Positions 40,074 to 53,350 of a stretch of DNA of 64,000 nt are shown piece after piece. Position 1 is the stretch's first letter. Every line of letters starts with the position of its first letter. Source of the stretch: Cupriavidus respiraculi (lineage in GTDB: Bacteria; Pseudomonadota; Gammaproteobacteria; Burkholderiales; Burkholderiaceae); contig NZ_CAJZAH010000009.1 of the NCBI RefSeq assembly GCF_914271545.1, positions 1-64,000 of the forward strand, read 5' to 3'. Made by a program: the position numbers and the translations under genes. The notes under the pieces are model-generated. The model searched no databases. It was not told the DNA's origin and worked only from the letters and a program-made list of their open reading frames with translations.

Positions 40074-40811
40074 CTACACCCCATGCGGCACCCGTTCCCC
40101 ATCCCGTAGTCCCAGCCGCAGATTCGCTGGCACCGCCACATCGATCAGCTTCGGCTTGGGCAGATTCAGATTGCGCATCAGCGCGACGAACTCCTCGCGC
40201 GTGCGCCCGTGAACGCGGCTGTTGTGCTCGCGCTCGTGCCCGATGGTGGAGTGGGTACGCCCTTTGTAGTCGTGGGCCGGGTACACCAGCGTATCGGCCG
40301 GCAGCGTGAAGAGCTTGCGCGTGAGACTGTCGTACAGCGTCCCCGCGTCCCCGGACTGGAAGTCGGTGCGTCCGCAGCCGTCGATCAGCAGCGCGTCGCC
40401 GGTGAAGACGCGGCGCACCACGCCATTCGCCCCCGCTTCCTCCCACAGATAGCTCATGCTGCCCGCGGTATGCCCCGGGGTGTGGATCGCGCGCAGCGTC
40501 TGCGCGCCGAAGGCCAGCGTGTCGCCATCGATCAGTTGCCGGTTGGCCGGCTTGATCTCGCAGCCCGACGGCGCGGCGGTGTGCGCGCCGGTGCGCTGCG
40601 CGAGATGGCCGGCCGAGGTGATATGGTCGGCGTGCGCGTGCGTCTCGATGATCCAGGCCAGCCGGGCGCCGGTGGCCTGCACCAGCGCCAGATCGCGTTC
40701 GAGCTGCCGGTCGACCGGATCGATGAGCACGGCTTCGCGCGTGCCCGCATCGATCAACAGATAGGTGTAGGTGGAGGAGTCGGGATCGAACTGCTGGAAA
40801 AAGGTCTGCAT
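40074..40811 (-). CDS. Metallo-beta-lactamase fold hydrolase, ETHE1/persulfide dioxygenase-like
   Basis: The 245-residue protein has the metal-binding THAHADH motif at residues 57-63, a later HTPGHTAGSMSYL (metal His) near 125, GDALLIDGCGRTDFQSGDAGTLYDSL near 150 and VYPAHDYKGRTHSTIGHERE near 186. GCGRTDFQ and the HDYKGR region are typical of ETHE1-type persulfide dioxygenases, which oxidise glutathione persulfide to sulfite, rather than of glyoxalase II. The start at 40811 is chosen because MQTFFQQFDPDSSTYTYLL is the usual start; an in-frame ATG at 40856 would add 15 residues. Confidence 0.88.
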   Translation of the reverse strand: MQTFFQQFDPDSSTYTYLLIDAGTREAVLIDPVDRQLERDLALVQATGARLAWIIETHAHADHITSAGHLAQRTGAHTAAPSGCEIKPANRQLIDGDTLAFGAQTLRAIHTPGHTAGSMSYLWEEAGANGVVRRVFTGDALLIDGCGRTDFQSGDAGTLYDSLTRKLFTLPADTLVYPAHDYKGRTHSTIGHEREHNSRVHGRTREEFVALMRNLNLPKPKLIDVAVPANLRLGLRDGERVPHGV

Positions 40812-40950
40812 GGCGATGGCGCGGGGCGCGGTAACGGACGGGGGCGCGCGTGTCATGATACGCGCGCGTTTCGCGCCGTCCACCCCACTGATCAGCAGGG
40901 CGCGCCGCGATCCTGGGCGGGCCTCGGCGGCTCCGGCGGCGCCGGCGGCT

Positions 40951-42327
<1,377 letters not shown>

Positions 42328-42390
42328 GATGGCTCCTGGATAGGCATGCAAACCGGCTGATCAGTGCGCTGGCCAGTTGCCAGCCCAGCC

Positions 42391-42924
42391 TTACACCGGT
42401 CTGTCGTCGGTTGGATCCAGCCACAGCGACACGCCGGGGCCGGGAGGTTCCTTGGGCAGATCCTTGTACTTCAGCACGCTGATCGATCCGTCGTTTTCCA
42501 GGATCGCGCAGTACACATCGTCAAGGCTCGCGCAGCCCTGGCTGCGCAGGTTTTTGGACAGATCGTCGCTGGTGAGGCTGGCGCCCTTCATCACATCCGT
42601 GAACACCTTGCCGTCGCGAATCAGCACCTGCGGGCGCCCTTCGATGGCGTACTCGGCCTTGCGGCTGAACCAGCTGATGCGTCCCACCGCGAGATTGGCC
42701 CCGATCAGCGTGGCGGCCAGGATCAGGCCGCCGGTCACCGATTCGTCGCCCGCGTTGATCGCGTTCTGCACCGACTCCGACAGGATCAGCAACAGCACCA
42801 GATCGAACGGCGTCAGCTCGCCCATCTGCCGCTTGCCGCCGACCCGCAGCAGCACCAGCACCGCGACGTAGACGATCAGGGCGCGTACGACCAGCTCCCA
42901 CCACGGGGCACCGAGTTCCCACAT
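42391..42924 (-). CDS. YetF/DUF421 family membrane protein
   Basis: The 177-residue protein has three membrane segments in residues 8-80 (WWELVVRALIVYVAVLVLL, FDLVLLLILSESVQNAI, GGLILAATLIGANLAVG) and a soluble C-terminal domain with the family motifs EGRPQVLIRDGKV and ENDGSISVLKYKD. GKRQMGELTPFDLVLLLILSE is the DUF421 signature. The start has GGAGGG upstream. The function of the family is poorly known; the nearby amino-acid genes give no clear hint. Confidence 0.88.
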   Translation of the reverse strand: MWELGAPWWELVVRALIVYVAVLVLLRVGGKRQMGELTPFDLVLLLILSESVQNAINAGDESVTGGLILAATLIGANLAVGRISWFSRKAEYAIEGRPQVLIRDGKVFTDVMKGASLTSDDLSKNLRSQGCASLDDVYCAILENDGSISVLKYKDLPKEPPGPGVSLWLDPTDDRPV

Positions 42925-43036
42925 ATTCCCTCCGCCAGGTAGCCGCGCCCAAGGCGCGTGATCTACCCAAGCATAGGGAGAGAATGCCGCTTGCGCCGCC
43001 CGCCGCAGTCCTACGCCGGCGGGCGGGCGCGGCGCC

Positions 43037-45967
<2,931 letters not shown>

Positions 45968-46058
45968 GGCAAGAAACGGAGAGCAGGTGCGGCGCGCGCC
46001 GGGCGGGGTGGTCGGCCCCTGGCCCGGCGGCGCTGGCGTGGTGAGCGCCGCGCTGGCG

Positions 46059-46439
46059 TCAGGCGCCGACGCTGGCCTTGTAGGCGTCCACGGACATCAG
46101 GCCGTTGACGTCGTCGCCGTTGGCCGGCTTGAGCTTGAACAGCCACGCGTCGAACGCGTTGGCGTTGACGCTTTCCGGCGCCGCGGCGGCGGCGTCGTTG
46201 ACGGCGATGACTTCGCCCGCCACCGGCGCGTAGATGTCGGACGCGGCCTTGACCGACTCGACCACGGCCAGCGCGTCACCGGCGCCGACCGACTTGCCGA
46301 CTTCCGGCAGCTCCAGGAAGACGATGTCGCCGAGCGCGTCCTGCGCATGGTCGGTGATGCCGATGGTCAGGGTGCCGTCGGCTTCGACGCGTACCCATTC
46401 ATGCGACTCGGTGTACTTCAGGTCAGCGGGGAAATTCAT
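46059..46439 (-). CDS. gcvH: Glycine cleavage system H protein
   Basis: The 126-residue carrier protein has the lipoylation lysine at residue 64 in [33 protein letters not shown] near residue 9 and [22 protein letters not shown] near 27 are standard. It lies between gcvT (92 bases upstream) and gcvP in one operon. Confidence 0.98.
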   Translation of the reverse strand: MNFPADLKYTESHEWVRVEADGTLTIGITDHAQDALGDIVFLELPEVGKSVGAGDALAVVESVKAASDIYAPVAGEVIAVNDAAAAAPESVNANAFDAWLFKLKPANGDDVNGLMSVDAYKASVGA

Positions 46440-46531
46440 CAGGGTTCTCCAGATTCAGATTCTTGTGTGGCCCGCCGCCGCGTCGTATCCGGACGGGGCG
46501 GGCGCGAAGTCGACCGTTGTGGTGCGAGCCG

Positions 46532-47659
46532 TCAGCTCACGAGTGCCTTGCCATTGCGCACAAATGGCAGTTTAACCACAGACGCGGTGAGTTTGCGGTC
46601 GCGGATTTCCACCTGCACGTCGCTGCCGATGGCGACGTCCTTGGGCAGGCGGGCCAGCGCGATGGACTGCGACAGCGTGGGGCTGAAGGTGCCAGAGGTG
46701 ATTTCGCCGTCGCCAGCCGGGGTGATCACGCGCTGGTGCGCGCGCAGCACGCCACCCTTGTCGCGCAGGATCAGGCCGACGAACTGCTGGCTCTGGCCGG
46801 CCTGCTGCAGCGCCGCCTTGCCGGTGAAGTCGCGCTCGCTCTGCAGGTCCACGGTCCAGGCCAGGCCGGCATCCAGCGGCGAGACGTTGATGTCCATGTC
46901 CTGGCCGTACAGGTTCATGCCGGCTTCGAGCCGCAGCGTGTCGCGCGCGCCCAGTCCGGCAGGCTGCACGCCCGCGGCGCGCAGCTTTTCCCACACCCCG
47001 GCCACGTTGGCGGCCGGCACCACCAGCTCGAAGCCGTCCTCGCCGGTGTAGCCGGTGCGCCCGACCATGATCTCGCCGACGGCCGCGTCCTGCACCACCA
47101 CCGCATTGAAGGGCTTGATGGCGTCGCTCGGCTGCGTCGACGGGAAGGCCTCCCATACCTTGGCGCGGGCGTTCGGGCCCTGCACCGCGACGATGGCCAG
47201 CGGCTCCACGCCGTCGGGCACGTTGTCGCCACGGCGGGGCGTGATGGTCACGCCGCTGCCGGTGGCCTCGTTGCGCTGGCGGATCCAGTCGATGTCGCCG
47301 TTGGCGGTGCCGGCGTTCACCACCAGCCGGAAATGGTCTTCCGCGAAGAAATAGACGATCAGGTCGTCGATCACGCCGCCCTTGTCGTCCAGCATGCAGG
47401 AATACAGCGCCTTGCCGGCGTTCTGGAGCTTGTCGACGTTGTTGGCCAGCAGGCCGCGCAGGAACGCGCGCACATTGGCGCCGGTCAGGTCCACCACGCA
47501 CATATGCGACACGTCGAACATGCCGGCGTCGCGGCGCACCGCGTGGTGTTCCTCGATCTGCGAGCCGTAGTTGACGGGCATGTCCCAGCCGCCGAAGTCG
47601 ACCATGCGGGCGCCCAGCGTGCGGTGGATGGCGTTGAGTGGCGTGGCCTGGAGCGTCAT
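46532..47659 (-). CDS. gcvT: Glycine cleavage system T protein (aminomethyltransferase)
   Basis: The 375-residue enzyme releases ammonia from the aminomethylated H protein and forms methylenetetrahydrofolate. [26 protein letters not shown] near residue 6, [19 protein letters not shown] near 40 and [13 protein letters not shown] near 195 are T-protein landmarks; the [17 protein letters not shown] segment contacts folate. The ATG at 47659 gives the normal start. It is the first gene of the operon and lies directly downstream of the glycine riboswitch and its terminator. Confidence 0.97.
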   Translation of the reverse strand: MTLQATPLNAIHRTLGARMVDFGGWDMPVNYGSQIEEHHAVRRDAGMFDVSHMCVVDLTGANVRAFLRGLLANNVDKLQNAGKALYSCMLDDKGGVIDDLIVYFFAEDHFRLVVNAGTANGDIDWIRQRNEATGSGVTITPRRGDNVPDGVEPLAIVAVQGPNARAKVWEAFPSTQPSDAIKPFNAVVVQDAAVGEIMVGRTGYTGEDGFELVVPAANVAGVWEKLRAAGVQPAGLGARDTLRLEAGMNLYGQDMDINVSPLDAGLAWTVDLQSERDFTGKAALQQAGQSQQFVGLILRDKGGVLRAHQRVITPAGDGEITSGTFSPTLSQSIALARLPKDVAIGSDVQVEIRDRKLTASVVKLPFVRNGKALVS

Positions 47660-47690
47660 GGGAGTCCTCGGAGCGGTTCTGTTCGGTTCG

Positions 47691-47788
47691 GAAAACAAAA
47701 AAGGGTCATCCGCCGCGGGGCTCGCGGGGCGTCCCGTCCGGTGCGACCGGACGATGCGTTCCTTGCGAGCCGCCGTGGCGGATGACCC
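47691..47788 (-). terminator. Large intrinsic terminator between glycine riboswitch and gcvT
   Basis: On the minus strand GGGTCATCCGCC (47788-47777) pairs perfectly with GGCGGATGACCC (47714-47703), and the right arm runs into six T (47702-47697), then GTTTTC. Inside lies a second pairing (GGCTCGC with GCGAGCC) and a small GTCCGGT/ACCGGAC hairpin. The left arm touches the last stem of the second aptamer (CAGAGGGG), so it is well placed as the expression platform of the riboswitch. Confidence 0.85.
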
Positions 47789-48036
47789 CTCTGTCCTCGA
47801 TACCTGAGAGATTACGACCGGATCCGGTGCGGATCCCGTGTCGTGCGCCCCTTCGGTGGATACGCGCGTCGTCTGGCGTCATGGCGACGATGAATGACGG
47901 GTATCTCTCTCCAGAGTTCGATATCGATGGCGTGCATTTGCGCGCCTTCTGATCGATCCGGCCAGTCCATGGTGCCTGAGAGTTTTCGGGTGATTCCCCT
48001 TCGGCGGCGCGAAGTCCTCGCGCGCTCTCCCGGCCG
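47785..48036 (-). promoter_or_regulatory. Tandem glycine riboswitch (gcvT type)
   Basis: Two glycine aptamers can be read on the minus strand. The first (about 48036-47965) has CGGGAGAGCGCG at its 5' side, GCCGCCGAAGGGG in the middle and ACTCTCAGGCACCATGGACT at its 3' side. The second (about 47930-47785) has CTCTGGAGAGAGATACCCG, CACCGAAGGGGCGCACGACA, and ATCTCTCAGGTATCGAGGA followed by CAGAGG. The GGAGAG ... CGAAGGGG ... CTCTCAGG ... GGACAGAGG pattern is the known glycine riboswitch. It senses glycine and controls gcvTHP. Such switches normally turn the gcv genes on when glycine is plentiful. Confidence 0.95.
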
Positions 48037-48045
48037 GATGGCGCG

Positions 48046-48074
48046 ACTCTAACCGGGTGACATGGACGTGTCAA
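48046..48074 (-). promoter_or_regulatory. sigma70 promoter of the gcvTHP operon
   Basis: On the minus strand a perfect TTGACA (48074-48069) is followed after 17 bases by TAGAGT (48051-48046). The start would fall near 48038, at the very edge of the first glycine aptamer, as expected for a riboswitch leader. Confidence 0.85.
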
Positions 48075-48216
48075 CGCGTGGACGTACCCGGGCCGCCGGG
48101 CGGCGGGCGAGCGCCCCGGCGTGTTAGGATCGCCGGCTCCTTCCCGGCACGAGGCGGCGCCACCGGCGCATCGCCCGGCCGCGCGCCGCCCGCGCCATCC
48201 ACAGACCCTCGCTCGC

Positions 48217-50325
48217 ATGACTCACGGACTGAACGCCGCCCAATCCGAAGCCGTCCGCTACCTGGACGGACCGTGCCTCGTGCTCGCCGGCGCGGGATCG
48301 GGCAAGACGCGCGTGATCACGCAGAAGATCGCCCATCTGATCGAGGACAAGGGCTTCGAGCCCAGGCACATCGCCGCGGTGACCTTCACCAACAAGGCGG
48401 CCAAGGAAATGCAGGAGCGCATCGCCAAGCTGATGGAGGGCAAGACGCGCGAGGGCAAGCGCATTCCGCTCAAGCAGCTCACCGTCTGTACCTTCCACTC
48501 GCTGGGCGTGCAGATCCTGCGGGCCGAGGCCGAGCATGTCGGGCTCAAGCCGCGCTTCTCGATCATGGATTCGGACGACTGCTTCGGGCTCGTGCAGGAG
48601 CAGCTGGGCACCACCGACAAGAAGCTGATCCGCAACGTGCAGAGCACGATCTCCCTGTGGAAGAACGGCATGGTCGACCCCGAGACCGCCATCGCCCAGG
48701 CCGCCGATGCCGACGAGCACCAGGCGGCGCTGATCTACCGCAACTACGTCGCCACGCTGCATGCCTACCAGGCGGTGGACTTCGACGACCTGATCCGGCT
48801 GCCCGCCGAGCTGTTCGCGCGCGACGAGGCGGTGCGGCTCAAGTGGCAGAACAAGCTGCGCTACTTCCTGGTGGACGAATACCAGGACACCAATGCGTGC
48901 CAGTACCAGCTGCTCAAGCTGCTGGCCGGCGGCTCGCATCTGCGCGCCCCCGCCTTTACCGCGGTCGGCGATGACGACCAGGCCATCTACGGCTGGCGCG
49001 GCGCCACGCTGGACAATCTGCGGCTGCTGCAGACGGACTTTCCCAACCTGAAGGTGATCAAGCTGGAGCAGAACTACCGCTCCACGGTGCGCATCCTCAA
49101 CGCGGCCAACGCGGTGATCGCCAACAATCCCAAGCTGTTCGAGAAGACGCTGTGGAGCGAGCACGGGATGGGCGATCCCATCGCCATAAACCCGATGAAC
49201 GACGAGGAGCACGAGGCCGAATCGGTGGTGTTCCGGCTCTCGGCCCACAAGTTCGAGCGCCGCGCGCAGTTCCGCGACTACGCCATCCTGTACCGCGGCA
49301 ACCACCAGGCGCGGCTGTTCGAGCAGATCCTGCGGCGCGAGCGCATTCCGTATGTGCTCTCGGGCGGGCAGAGCTTCTTCGACAAGGCCGAGATCAAGGA
49401 CCTGTGCGCCTACCTGCGGCTGATCGCCAATCCCGATGACGATCCGGCCTTTATCCGCGCCGTGACCACGCCGCGCCGCGGGGTGGGCAACACCACGCTG
49501 GAGGTGCTGGGCACCTTCGCCGGCCAGGCCAAGGTCTCGCTGTTCGAGGCGGCGATGATGGGCGGCATCGAGGCGAAGCTGCAACCCCGCCAGCTGGAGC
49601 CGCTGCGGGTGTTCTGCGAGTCGATGGTGCGCCTGGCGGACCGCGCCGCGAAGGATCCGGCCACCGAGGTGCTGGACGACCTGATGGAAGGCATCCACTA
49701 CGAGGCCTATCTGTACGACACCTTCGAGGAGCGCCAGGCGCAGTCCAAGTGGACCAATACGCTGGAATTTCTCGACTGGCTCAAGCGCAAGGGGACCCGG
49801 CCCGCGCCCGAGCCGGGCGAGGAGGGCGACGGCGAGGCGGCCACCGGCTTCGACAACGCCGACGGCTTCGGCGACGAAGGCAAGAACCTGCTGGAGCTGA
49901 CGCAGACCGTGGCGCTGATGAGCATGCTCGAAGGCCGCGAGGAAGATCCCGACGCGGTGCGCCTGTCCACGCTGCACGCCTCCAAGGGCCTCGAATATCC
50001 GCACGTGTTCCTGGTCGGCGTGGAGGAGGGCATCCTGCCCCACTGCCGCGAGGACGAGGACATGACCGACGAGAAGATCGAGGAAGAGCGGCGGCTCATG
50101 TATGTGGGCATCACGCGCGCCCAGCGCAGCCTGCATATCAGCTGGTGCAAGAAGCGCAAGCGCGCGCGCGACACCTACTCGTGCCAGCCGTCGCGCTTCA
50201 TCGGCGAGATGAAGCTGGAGGAGGCGCCCGCACCAGCGGACGCGACGCCGGCAATGAGCCCCAAGGACCGGCTGGCCGGCCTGAAGGCGCTGCTCGGTAC
50301 GGCCGGCAAGACCGCCGCCGGCTGA
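48217..50325 (+). CDS. rep: Rep/UvrD-type ATP-dependent DNA helicase
   Basis: The 702-residue superfamily 1A helicase moves 3' to 5' on DNA and is most like Rep, which removes proteins ahead of the replication fork. LNAAQSEAVRYLDGPCLVLA leads to the Walker A AGAGSGKT near residue 25-31; VDEYQDTNACQY (Walker B), AVGDDDQAIYGWRGA (motif III) and KLEQNYRST (motif IV) follow, and STLHASKGLEYPHVFLVGVE and ERRLMYVGITRAQ (motifs V, VI) lie near the end. The FCESMVRLADRAAKDPATEV part is as in Rep. The ATG at 48217 is chosen; an in-frame upstream start would add 32 Pro/Arg-rich residues. Confidence 0.93.
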   Translation: MTHGLNAAQSEAVRYLDGPCLVLAGAGSGKTRVITQKIAHLIEDKGFEPRHIAAVTFTNKAAKEMQERIAKLMEGKTREGKRIPLKQLTVCTFHSLGVQILRAEAEHVGLKPRFSIMDSDDCFGLVQEQLGTTDKKLIRNVQSTISLWKNGMVDPETAIAQAADADEHQAALIYRNYVATLHAYQAVDFDDLIRLPAELFARDEAVRLKWQNKLRYFLVDEYQDTNACQYQLLKLLAGGSHLRAPAFTAVGDDDQAIYGWRGATLDNLRLLQTDFPNLKVIKLEQNYRSTVRILNAANAVIANNPKLFEKTLWSEHGMGDPIAINPMNDEEHEAESVVFRLSAHKFERRAQFRDYAILYRGNHQARLFEQILRRERIPYVLSGGQSFFDKAEIKDLCAYLRLIANPDDDPAFIRAVTTPRRGVGNTTLEVLGTFAGQAKVSLFEAAMMGGIEAKLQPRQLEPLRVFCESMVRLADRAAKDPATEVLDDLMEGIHYEAYLYDTFEERQAQSKWTNTLEFLDWLKRKGTRPAPEPGEEGDGEAATGFDNADGFGDEGKNLLELTQTVALMSMLEGREEDPDAVRLSTLHASKGLEYPHVFLVGVEEGILPHCREDEDMTDEKIEEERRLMYVGITRAQRSLHISWCKKRKRARDTYSCQPSRFIGEMKLEEAPAPADATPAMSPKDRLAGLKALLGTAGKTAAG

Positions 50326-50422
50326 CCCACAGGCTCAGGCGCGATGGCGCCGTCGCACCGCCCACACAACACCCCACTTACCTTCACGCGCACGCGCGCC
50401 GTGGCAGGCGCGCGCCGCCGCC

Positions 50423-50450
50423 GGCTTGCCCCTCTTTGGCGGGGCAAGCC
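50423..50450. other. Hairpin upstream of the glycosyltransferase gene
   Basis: GGCTTGCCCC (50423-50432) pairs perfectly with GGGGCAAGCC (50441-50450). No T-run follows. It lies between rep and the glycosyltransferase gene and may be an mRNA structure or a weak end signal. Confidence 0.4.
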
Positions 50451-50540
50451 ACACCGCGCGCCTACAAGCGCGGTGGCTTGCGGTATGCTGCCCCGGCCGC
50501 CTCACAGGCAGGCACACAAAAATAAGACGAGGGGTCTGAA

Positions 50541-51611
50541 GTGAAGCGCATTTGCCTGAACATGATCGTGAAGAACGAGGCACCGGTCATCGCCCGGTGC
50601 CTGGCCTCGGTCAAGCCGTGGATCGACCATTGGGTCATCGTCGATACCGGTTCCACCGATGGCACGCAGGCGCTCATCCGCGAGCTGATGGGCGATGTGC
50701 CCGGCGCGCTGTACGAACGCCCGTGGCAGGACTTCGCGCACAACCGCAACGAGGCCATGGCGCTGGCGCGCACGCATGGCGACTATCTGCTGTTCATCGA
50801 TGCCGACGAAACGCTGGTCATGCCCGCGGGTTTCCGGTGGCCGGTGCTGGCGGCCGACGGCTACCAGTTCCGCTGCGAGCTGGACGGCTGGTGCTACCAG
50901 CGCAACGCGCTGGCGGCCGCGCACCAGCCCTGGCGCTGGGAAGGCGTGCTGCACGAATACCTGACGCAGGAGCGCCCGCACACCTGGCACAGCCTGCCCG
51001 GCGCCACCATCGTCGCCTCGCGCGACGGCGCCCGGGCGCGCGATCCCGATACCTATCTGCGGGACATCGAGATCCTCGAGCGCGCCGTGCAGGCCGACCC
51101 GGACAATCCGCGCCATCGCTTCTATCTGGCGCAGAGCTATCGCGACGCCGGGCAATTCGAGCAGGCCGTGCGCGCCTACCTGACGCGCGTGGCGATGGGC
51201 GGCTGGGAAGAGGAGTGCTGGTTCGCGCTGTACCAGGTCGCCGTGCTGACCGAGGCGCTGGACGCGCCGTCTCCCGATGTGCGCGACGGCTATCTGAACG
51301 CCTATCAGGCCCGCCCCACGCGCGCCGAGCCGCTGTGCGAGCTTGCGCGCTATCACCGCCAGCGCGGCGAGCACGCGCTGGCCCACCTGTATGCGCAGCA
51401 GGCCGCGGCGATGGCGATGCCCGACGATACGCTGTTCGTCGACGAGTCCGTCTACGCCTGGCGCGCGCTGGACGAGTTGGCGGTCAATGCGTTCTACGTG
51501 GGCGCGCGCGCGCAGGGCCGGGCGGCACTACAACGGCTGCTGCACGAGGCGCGCTATCCGGCCAGCGAGGCCGCGCGCATCGAGGCGAACCGCCCGTTCT
51601 ACGGCCTGTAG
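50541..51611 (+). CDS. Family 2 glycosyltransferase with TPR-like C-terminal part
   Basis: The 356-residue protein starts at GTG behind GAGGGG. Residues 1-90 are the GT2 nucleotide-sugar fold: [38 protein letters not shown] and the DxD-like FIDADETLV near 89. After about residue 185 helical TPR-like repeats follow ([20 protein letters not shown] and [18 protein letters not shown]). There is no membrane segment. This layout (GT2 plus TPR) is seen in surface-polysaccharide or protein glycosylation enzymes, but the sugar and acceptor are unknown and no glycan gene is near. Confidence 0.88.
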   Translation: MKRICLNMIVKNEAPVIARCLASVKPWIDHWVIVDTGSTDGTQALIRELMGDVPGALYERPWQDFAHNRNEAMALARTHGDYLLFIDADETLVMPAGFRWPVLAADGYQFRCELDGWCYQRNALAAAHQPWRWEGVLHEYLTQERPHTWHSLPGATIVASRDGARARDPDTYLRDIEILERAVQADPDNPRHRFYLAQSYRDAGQFEQAVRAYLTRVAMGGWEEECWFALYQVAVLTEALDAPSPDVRDGYLNAYQARPTRAEPLCELARYHRQRGEHALAHLYAQQAAAMAMPDDTLFVDESVYAWRALDELAVNAFYVGARAQGRAALQRLLHEARYPASEAARIEANRPFYGL

Positions 51612-51682
51612 CGCGCTGCGGTGCGGCATCCTGGCTGCGCGCGGACGGCAAGCGGGCGAAGCGGCATGGCATCGACAGACCT

Positions 51683-51696
51683 TTGACGCCAGTCAA
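51683..51696 (+). promoter_or_regulatory. FNR/ANR-type box in a class II promoter before hemN
   Basis: TTGAC-GCCA-GTCAA is a perfect dyad close to the FNR consensus TTGAT-N4-ATCAA. A -10 like element TACGAT lies at 51719-51724, 22 bases after the box, so the box centre falls at about -41.5 from the expected start, the classical position for activation by FNR. It would switch on hemN when oxygen is low. Confidence 0.65.
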
Positions 51697-51753
51697 GTCC
51701 AGCGTGCGGCGCAGGCACTACGATGGCTCGACTCCATCAACAGGCCGCCTCGC

Positions 51754-53253
51754 ATGGCTATCTCCGCCCCCATCCATCGTCCCGGCGCCACCTCGGCCGC
51801 CGCCGCCGCGCCCGAGCGCGCCGACCTCGCGGATTTCCGCGCGCTGGCGCCGCGCATCGACATGCACGGCCCGCGCTATACCTCGTATCCGACGGCCGAC
51901 CGCTTCCATGGCGGCTTCGCCGAGGGCGACTACCTGGCCGCGCTGGCCGACTGCGCCGCGCGCCGTGGGGAACCGCTGTCGCTGTACCTGCACATCCCGT
52001 TCTGCGACAACGTCTGCTACTACTGCGGCTGCAACAAGGTGGTGACGCGCGACCGGCGGCGCAGCGCCCGCTATGTCGACTACCTGCGCCGCGAGATCGC
52101 GCTGGTGGCGCGGCATCTGGGCGGCCGCCGGGCCGTGATGCAGTCGCACTGGGGCGGCGGCACGCCGACCTTTCTCGACGATGGGCAGATGCGCGCCGTG
52201 ATGGACGCGCTGCGTACCCACTTCGACCTGCTGCCCGACGGCGAGCACGCGATCGAAATCGACCCGCGCCGCGTGGACGAGGCGCGCATGGCGCAACTGG
52301 CGGCGCTTGGCCTGAACCGCGTCAGCCTCGGCGTGCAGGACTTCGATCCGGAGGTACAGCGCGCCATTCACCGCGAGCAGAGTGTCGAGCAGACGCAGCG
52401 AGTCGTCGACGCGGCGCGCCGGCTCGGCTTCCAGTCGGTCAGCATGGACCTGATCTACGGGCTGCCGCACCAGAGCACGGCCCGTTTCGCCGCCACCGTC
52501 GAGCGCGTGCTGGCGATGCGGCCGGACCGGCTGTCCGTCTACAGCTACGCGCATCTGCCGCACGTGTTCAAGGCACAGCGCCGCATCGATGCCGGCGCAT
52601 TGCCGGCCCCCGGCGAGAAGCTCGACATTCTGGTCGGCACCATCGAACGGCTGACCGCCGCCGGCTATGTCTATATCGGCATGGACCATTTCGCGCTGCC
52701 CGACGACGGACTCGCGCTGGCCCAGCGGCAAGGGCGGCTGCAACGCAATTTCCAGGGCTATGCCACGCATGCCGGCTACGACCAGCTGGGCTTCGGCGTA
52801 TCGGCCATCGGCGCGGTGGCCGGCCGCTATGCGCAGAACGCGCGCACGCTGGACGACTACTACGCCGCGCTCGACGCGGGCCGGCTGCCGGTATGGCGCG
52901 GCTTCGCCATGTCCGCCGACGACACGCTGCGCAAGGCCTTGATCGGCGAGCTGATGTGCAACGGCGTGCTCGATATCGGCGCCATCGAGCGCCGCCACGG
53001 CGTGGTGTTCGCGGACGAATTCGCGCCGGAGTTGCGGGAGCTGCGGCCGCTGGCCGCCGACGGGCTGGTGCGGCTGACGCCGCAACGCATCGAGGTCACG
53101 CCGCTGGGCCGGCTGCTGGTGCGCCGCGTGGCCATGGTGTTCGACCGCTACCTGCGCGAGGACCGCGCCGACGAGGGCAGGGCGAGGGGCGTACCCACCG
53201 CTGCGCCGGGCGCTGCCGTCGCGCCGCTGGTGCGCTATTCCCGGGTGGTCTGA
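51754..53253 (+). CDS. hemN: Oxygen-independent coproporphyrinogen III dehydrogenase HemN
   Basis: The 499-residue radical-SAM enzyme converts coproporphyrinogen III to protoporphyrinogen IX without oxygen. The iron-sulfur cysteines are at 84, 88 and 91 ([15 protein letters not shown]). [14 protein letters not shown] near residue 39 is the true HemN signature that separates it from the HemW-like group; [11 protein letters not shown] and [12 protein letters not shown] follow. The length fits HemN with a non-conserved N-terminal extension of about 28 residues. An FNR-type site precedes it. A 38-base palindrome ends the gene. Confidence 0.95.
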   Translation: MAISAPIHRPGATSAAAAAPERADLADFRALAPRIDMHGPRYTSYPTADRFHGGFAEGDYLAALADCAARRGEPLSLYLHIPFCDNVCYYCGCNKVVTRDRRRSARYVDYLRREIALVARHLGGRRAVMQSHWGGGTPTFLDDGQMRAVMDALRTHFDLLPDGEHAIEIDPRRVDEARMAQLAALGLNRVSLGVQDFDPEVQRAIHREQSVEQTQRVVDAARRLGFQSVSMDLIYGLPHQSTARFAATVERVLAMRPDRLSVYSYAHLPHVFKAQRRIDAGALPAPGEKLDILVGTIERLTAAGYVYIGMDHFALPDDGLALAQRQGRLQRNFQGYATHAGYDQLGFGVSAIGAVAGRYAQNARTLDDYYAALDAGRLPVWRGFAMSADDTLRKALIGELMCNGVLDIGAIERRHGVVFADEFAPELRELRPLAADGLVRLTPQRIEVTPLGRLLVRRVAMVFDRYLREDRADEGRARGVPTAAPGAAVAPLVRYSRVV

Positions 53254-53280
53254 GCCTTTCCGCCCCGGTGCGGTCCCTGA

Positions 53281-53318
53281 AACGACGAAGCCCGCGGCAT
53301 GCCGCGGGCTTCGTCGTT
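53281..53318. terminator. Perfect 38-bp palindrome, bidirectional terminator between convergent genes
   Basis: The arm of 19 bases (53281-53299, starting AACGACGAAGCCCGCGGC) pairs completely with 53300-53318. It can form a very stable hairpin on either strand and lies between hemN (plus) and the cytochrome gene (minus), so it probably ends both messages. Each arm ends in a TT or AA pair only, so a T-run is short. Confidence 0.8.
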
Positions 53319-53350
53319 GTGCACCCCGCCGTGGCGGGGCCTGCGTGCTG

